Source: Solibacillus isronensis (lineage in GTDB: Bacteria > Bacillota > Bacilli > Bacillales_A > Planococcaceae). From it: DNA of 64,000 nucleotides. The stretch spans positions 82,785 to 146,784 of the forward strand of contig NZ_JAMBOC010000006.1 of the NCBI RefSeq assembly GCF_023715405.1, given 5' to 3'. The notes beneath the pieces were generated by a model that saw nothing but the letters and a program-made list of their open reading frames with translations, was not told the DNA's origin and did not search any database. Positions 60,968 to 64,000 of this stretch are shown in pieces. The position numbers and the translations under genes were made by a program. Each line of letters starts with the position of its first letter. Positions within the stretch are counted from its first letter, which is position 1.

Positions 60968-63139
60968 ATGGATCAACAAAAAATGTTACAAATAATCGCG
61001 AAAGACGCGAAAGTGGAACCAAAGCAAGCTCAAGCGGTTATTGGACTACTGGAAGAAGGTAACACAGTACCTTTTATCGCACGTTACCGAAAAGAAATGA
61101 CAGGTTCACTTGATGAAGTACAAATAAAGGCAGTGGAAGACCGCTACCATTACATACAACAACTCGAAACACGAAAGGAAGAAGTGCTGCGTTTAATCGA
61201 TGAGCAAGGTAAATTAACGGAAGAACTACAAACAGCTATCCAAGCATCAACGGTTCTTCAACGCATAGAAGACTTGTACCGACCATTTAAACAAAAGCGC
61301 CGTACAAAAGCAACGATTGCCAAAGAACGGGGTTTGGAACCGTTAGCTGAAGAACTGTTAAAGCTTAAAAAGCGTACGTTGGAAGAAATGGCGTCGCCTT
61401 ATATAAACGAAGAACAAGGTGTTACTGGAATAGAAGATGCATTGGCTGGCGCACGAGATATTTTAGCGGAGCGATTTGCCGATGATGCTGCAATTCGTGA
61501 AAAGCTGCGTACCTTATCTTGGCGTGAAGGGAAGCTTGTAACAACGGTAAAAAATGCGGAAAAAGATGAAAAACAAGTATTTGAAATGTATTATTCATAT
61601 GAAGAACCCGTTCATCGAATTGCACCCCACAGAATACTGGCGGTAAACCGCGGTGAAAAAGAAGAAGTGATACGTGCAGCAATTGAAGTTCCAATCGATA
61701 AAGCGACAACATTAATGGAAAATTATTTTATTCCAAGAAATTTTGTTGGCCCTTCTGTAAATGAAGTGAAAATGGCAGTTGCGGATAGCTATAAACGGTT
61801 AATTAAACCGTCTATTGAAAATGAGCTTCGAGCAGAACTCTCATCAAAAGCAGAAACACAAGCGATTCATATTTTCTCGGAAAATCTACGGAACTTATTA
61901 TTACAGCCGCCAATGCGCGGTAAAATGGTTCTTGGTGTTGACCCTGCATATAGAACAGGATGCAAATTAGCGGTAGTCGATGAAATGGGCAAGATGATTG
62001 AAGTTGGCGTTATATATCCCCACACTACGTCGGATCCGTCAAAAGCAAAAGCAACTGTGAAGGCATTATTAAAGAAATATCCGATTAGTATTATTGCGAT
62101 TGGAAACGGGACAGCCTCCCGTGAAACAGAGCAGTTTATTGCGGAACTGCTGAAAGAAGTAGACGGAAACATTGCATATGTAATTGTCAACGAGGCAGGG
62201 GCCTCCGTATATTCTGCTTCAGAAGTTGCGCGAGCGGAGTTTCCGGATTTACAGGTAGAACAACGAAGTGCTGTATCAATTGCCCGTCGTATACAAGACC
62301 CGTTATCCGAGCTAGTGAAAATTGATCCGAAAGCAGTCGGAGTAGGGCAATATCAGCATGATGTTTCACAAAAACAACTCGCGGAATCACTAACGTTTAT
62401 TGTAGAAACAGCGGTAAACCAAGTTGGGGTAGATGTAAATACAGCTTCGGCCTCCCTTTTACAATATGTATCTGGACTTTCAAAAACGGTTGCGGAAAAT
62501 ATTGTGTCGATGCGTAGTGAAAACGGCCAATTTACATCACGGGCACAACTGAAAAAAATCCCGCGATTAGGTGCTAAAACTTACGAGCAGGCTGTCGGTT
62601 TCTTGCGTATTGCAGATGCCAAAAATCGGTTAGATGCTACAGGAATCCATCCGGAAAGCTATAAATTAGCCGAAGCAGTATTGGAGGCAGCAGGGTTAAC
62701 GAAAAAGGATGTCGGAACGGCAAAAGCCGAAGAAGCGATTAGCAAGTTAAATTTAGCAACACTAGGTGAGTCATTAGAAGTAGGGGAAGTTACGTTGAAA
62801 GACATTGTCGATACATTAATGAAACCTACCCGTGACCCTCGTGCTGCTTTCCCACAACCGTTATTGAAAACAGATGTACTTCAAATGGATGACTTGCAAG
62901 TTGGAATGGAACTGCAAGGGACAGTTCGAAATGTCGTTGATTTTGGGGCATTTGTCGATATCGGAGTAAAGCAGGATGGACTTGTCCATATTTCCAAATT
63001 GCAAAAAGGTCGAGTTAAACATCCATTAGATGTTGTTTCCTTAGGGGATATCGTGACGGTTTGGGTAGAAAAAGTAGAAGCGAATAAAGGTCGTATTTCT
63101 TTAACGATGTTAACTCCTGAAAATCAACTTAGCGTGTAA
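60968..63139 (+). CDS. tex: Tex-family RNA-binding transcriptional accessory protein
   Basis: A 723-aa Tex protein. Order: N-terminal helical domain (about 1-190; PFIARYRKEMTGSLDEVQI), YqgF/RNase-H-like domain (KMVLGVDPAYRTGCKLAVVD, about 320-440), helix-hairpin-helix repeats (about 485-560; VAENIVSMRSENGQF) and a C-terminal S1 domain (GTVRNVVDFGAFVDIGVKQDGLVHIS, about 650-715). It acts in transcription and RNA metabolism. ATGs at 60965 and 60968 follow AAAGGAG; the second has better spacing. Confidence 0.96.
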   Translation: MDQQKMLQIIAKDAKVEPKQAQAVIGLLEEGNTVPFIARYRKEMTGSLDEVQIKAVEDRYHYIQQLETRKEEVLRLIDEQGKLTEELQTAIQASTVLQRIEDLYRPFKQKRRTKATIAKERGLEPLAEELLKLKKRTLEEMASPYINEEQGVTGIEDALAGARDILAERFADDAAIREKLRTLSWREGKLVTTVKNAEKDEKQVFEMYYSYEEPVHRIAPHRILAVNRGEKEEVIRAAIEVPIDKATTLMENYFIPRNFVGPSVNEVKMAVADSYKRLIKPSIENELRAELSSKAETQAIHIFSENLRNLLLQPPMRGKMVLGVDPAYRTGCKLAVVDEMGKMIEVGVIYPHTTSDPSKAKATVKALLKKYPISIIAIGNGTASRETEQFIAELLKEVDGNIAYVIVNEAGASVYSASEVARAEFPDLQVEQRSAVSIARRIQDPLSELVKIDPKAVGVGQYQHDVSQKQLAESLTFIVETAVNQVGVDVNTASASLLQYVSGLSKTVAENIVSMRSENGQFTSRAQLKKIPRLGAKTYEQAVGFLRIADAKNRLDATGIHPESYKLAEAVLEAAGLTKKDVGTAKAEEAISKLNLATLGESLEVGEVTLKDIVDTLMKPTRDPRAAFPQPLLKTDVLQMDDLQVGMELQGTVRNVVDFGAFVDIGVKQDGLVHISKLQKGRVKHPLDVVSLGDIVTVWVEKVEANKGRISLTMLTPENQLSV

Positions 63140-63162
63140 AGAGCAAGATTTTCAATTATAAT

Positions 63163-63194
63163 AAAAAGCGCATAGCTGTATATGCGCTTTTTAT
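63163..63194 (+). terminator. terminator of tex
   Basis: AAAAAGCGCATA/TATGCGCTTTTT stem. Confidence 0.88.
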
Positions 63195-63214
63195 TAATTT
63201 AAGGGGGTTGGCAT

Positions 63215-63688
63215 ATGACGGACGAACAGGCACAAAAATTAGTTGAACAGTTATCAAACGACTTTTTTAATCGACCGTTTATTCATAAGGCTTATTTTAA
63301 TAGTCGCTTGAAAACGACGGGCGGTCGGTATATGTTAAATAGCCACAATATCGAACTTAATAAAAAACTATATGATCATTTCGGTATAGAGGAGTTAAAG
63401 GGTATTATTTTACATGAACTTTGCCATTATCATCTACATATTTTAGGGATGGGTTATAGGCATGGTGATGCGGATTTTCGGAATCTATTGAAAAAAGTAG
63501 GCGCGCCACGTTTTTGTTCTACAATGGAACAGCCAAAAGAAAAGCCGAAGCAAAAGACAATACATATATATAGCTGTACGAATTGCGGACAAATATATAA
63601 AAGAAAAAGAAAAATGGATGTAAAAAAATATTGCTGCAGCATGTGCAAAGGGAAAATTAAATTTCTCCACAGTGAAAAATATTTTTAG
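63215..63688 (+). CDS. SprT-like zinc metallopeptidase-fold protein (YdcK)
   Basis: A 157-aa protein of the SprT family. The HELCH zinc motif begins at His67 (ILHELCHYHLHILGMGYRHG), and the C-terminal zinc ribbon CTNCGQIYKRKR...CCSMC holds four cysteines. The fold resembles the eukaryotic SPRTN DNA-protein crosslink protease, but bacterial function is not established. AAGGGGG precedes the ATG. Located between tex and the tRNA cluster, as ydcK is in B. subtilis. Confidence 0.92.
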   Translation: MTDEQAQKLVEQLSNDFFNRPFIHKAYFNSRLKTTGGRYMLNSHNIELNKKLYDHFGIEELKGIILHELCHYHLHILGMGYRHGDADFRNLLKKVGAPRFCSTMEQPKEKPKQKTIHIYSCTNCGQIYKRKRKMDVKKYCCSMCKGKIKFLHSEKYF

Positions 63689-63809
63689 AAATGATGTTTA
63701 AAAATAAGTGAATAATGGTATACAGTATTTATGTTGTTTTTTAAGAAAACGAATTTTTTACCCTATATATAGGAAGAGATTTTTTCTTTATTTTTTTAAA
63801 AGAAAAGTG

Positions 63810-63838
63810 TTGACGAAACGGAAATCGCTCTCTATAAT
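63810..63838 (+). promoter_or_regulatory. strong sigma-A promoter of the tRNA cluster
   Basis: TTGACG, exactly 17 bp, TATAAT. It lies about 40 bases before the first tRNA; rRNA/tRNA-type promoter. Confidence 0.85.
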
Positions 63839-63878
63839 AGTAAAAGTCGACAAGATGATGTCGCAACGAAGTAATTAT

Positions 63879-63954
63879 TCCGAAGTAGCTCAGTTGGTAG
63901 AGCATCCGGCTGTTAACCGGCAGGTCGCAGGTTCGAGTCCTGCCTTCGGAGCCA
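63879..63954 (+). tRNA. trnAsn: tRNA-Asn (GTT)
   Basis: A complete cloverleaf: acceptor arms TCCGAAG/CTTCGGA, D-arm GCTC/GAGC, anticodon arm CCGG-CTGTTAA-CCGG with GTT at 63912-63914, T-arm GCAGG-TTCGAGT-CCTGC, discriminator G and an encoded CCA end. Confidence 0.97.
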
Positions 63955-63959
63955 ATATT

Positions 63960-64000
63960 GGCCCGTTGGTCAAGTGGTTAAGACACCGCCCTTTCACGGC
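63960..64000 (+). tRNA. trnGlu: tRNA-Glu (TTC), partial
   Basis: The 5' part of a tRNA cut by the window edge. It begins GGCCCGTTGGTCAAG; the anticodon loop CTTTCAC has TTC at 63993-63995. It starts 5 bases after tRNA-Asn, so both belong to one transcript. This is the beginning of a cluster that continues outside the window. Confidence 0.92.

Noticed and set aside
1..64000. Mobile elements, prophage or CRISPR
   Set aside because: No transposase, integrase, phage structural gene, regularly spaced repeat or Cas gene was seen; gene order in the right third is ancestral.

Overview
The window reads as chromosomal DNA of a low-GC, Gram-positive, endospore-former-type member of the Bacillales, most likely Planococcaceae/Caryophanaceae (Solibacillus or Lysinibacillus-like). 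The basis is AT-rich intergenic DNA, strong AGGAGG-type ribosome sites, frequent TTG/GTG starts, and a right-hand gene order that matches Bacillus subtilis: ddl-murF-cshA-ydbS-ydbT-rhomboid-acpS-ydcC-alr-ndoAI-ndoA-rsbT-rsbU-rsbV-rsbW-sigB-tex-sprT-tRNA. The genus is inferred from general protein resemblance and no search was run. I see no insertion sequence, prophage, CRISPR array or integrase, so this is mostly core genome.

Layout. 1-5.6 kb: partial MMPL transporter, Pit phosphate transporter with its DUF47 partner, a methyltransferase and HflX. 5.8-9.8 kb: POT peptide transporter, then a GNAT acyltransferase paired with an N-succinylamino-acid racemase/OSBS enzyme behind a long structured leader. 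10-14.3 kb: Fur-boxed petrobactin-type siderophore uptake (yclNOPQ) plus an IsdG/HmoA-type haem monooxygenase. 14.4-24.8 kb: PAP2 phosphatase, ZIP metal transporter, NAD-binding protein, thrC-thrB, NiaP-like transporter, RpiR regulator, PpaC, Rieske-FAD oxidoreductase and a DsbA/FrnE protein. 25-34 kb: azoreductase and its probable quinone/thiol-stress regulators, MurB, ExoA, membrane-anchored penicillin acylase, ComFB, MntR, CvfB and a DUF1002 protein. 34-45.8 kb: a sigma-B-type stress gene facing a 34-aa membrane peptide, succinate/acetate CoA-transferase with a LytTR regulator, an AraC regulator, a VanY-like carboxypeptidase, cardiolipin synthase, a YwqG-like protein, a 45-aa conserved-looking peptide and RodA. 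45.9-64 kb: the conserved cell-wall/stress block and the start of a tRNA cluster.

How the genes work together. Cell-wall synthesis recurs (murB, ddl, murF, alr, rodA, a D,D-carboxypeptidase). Metal handling is grouped (yclNOPQ, HmoA-type enzyme, ZIP transporter, MntR). Envelope and general stress circuits can be read from promoter sequence: a sigma-W-type promoter before ydbST, and sigma-B-type promoters before rsbV and before a YtxH-like gene. The most notable departure from the B. subtilis order is a sigma-B operon keeping rsbT-rsbU-rsbV-rsbW-sigB but lacking rsbR, rsbS and rsbX here, together with an EndoAI antitoxin whose DNA-binding half looks diverged. I found no clear wholly new multi-gene system. 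The best leads are the unidentified structured leader at about 7.5-7.7 kb, the LytTR/CoA-transferase/AraC region at 35-39 kb, and two small proteins.
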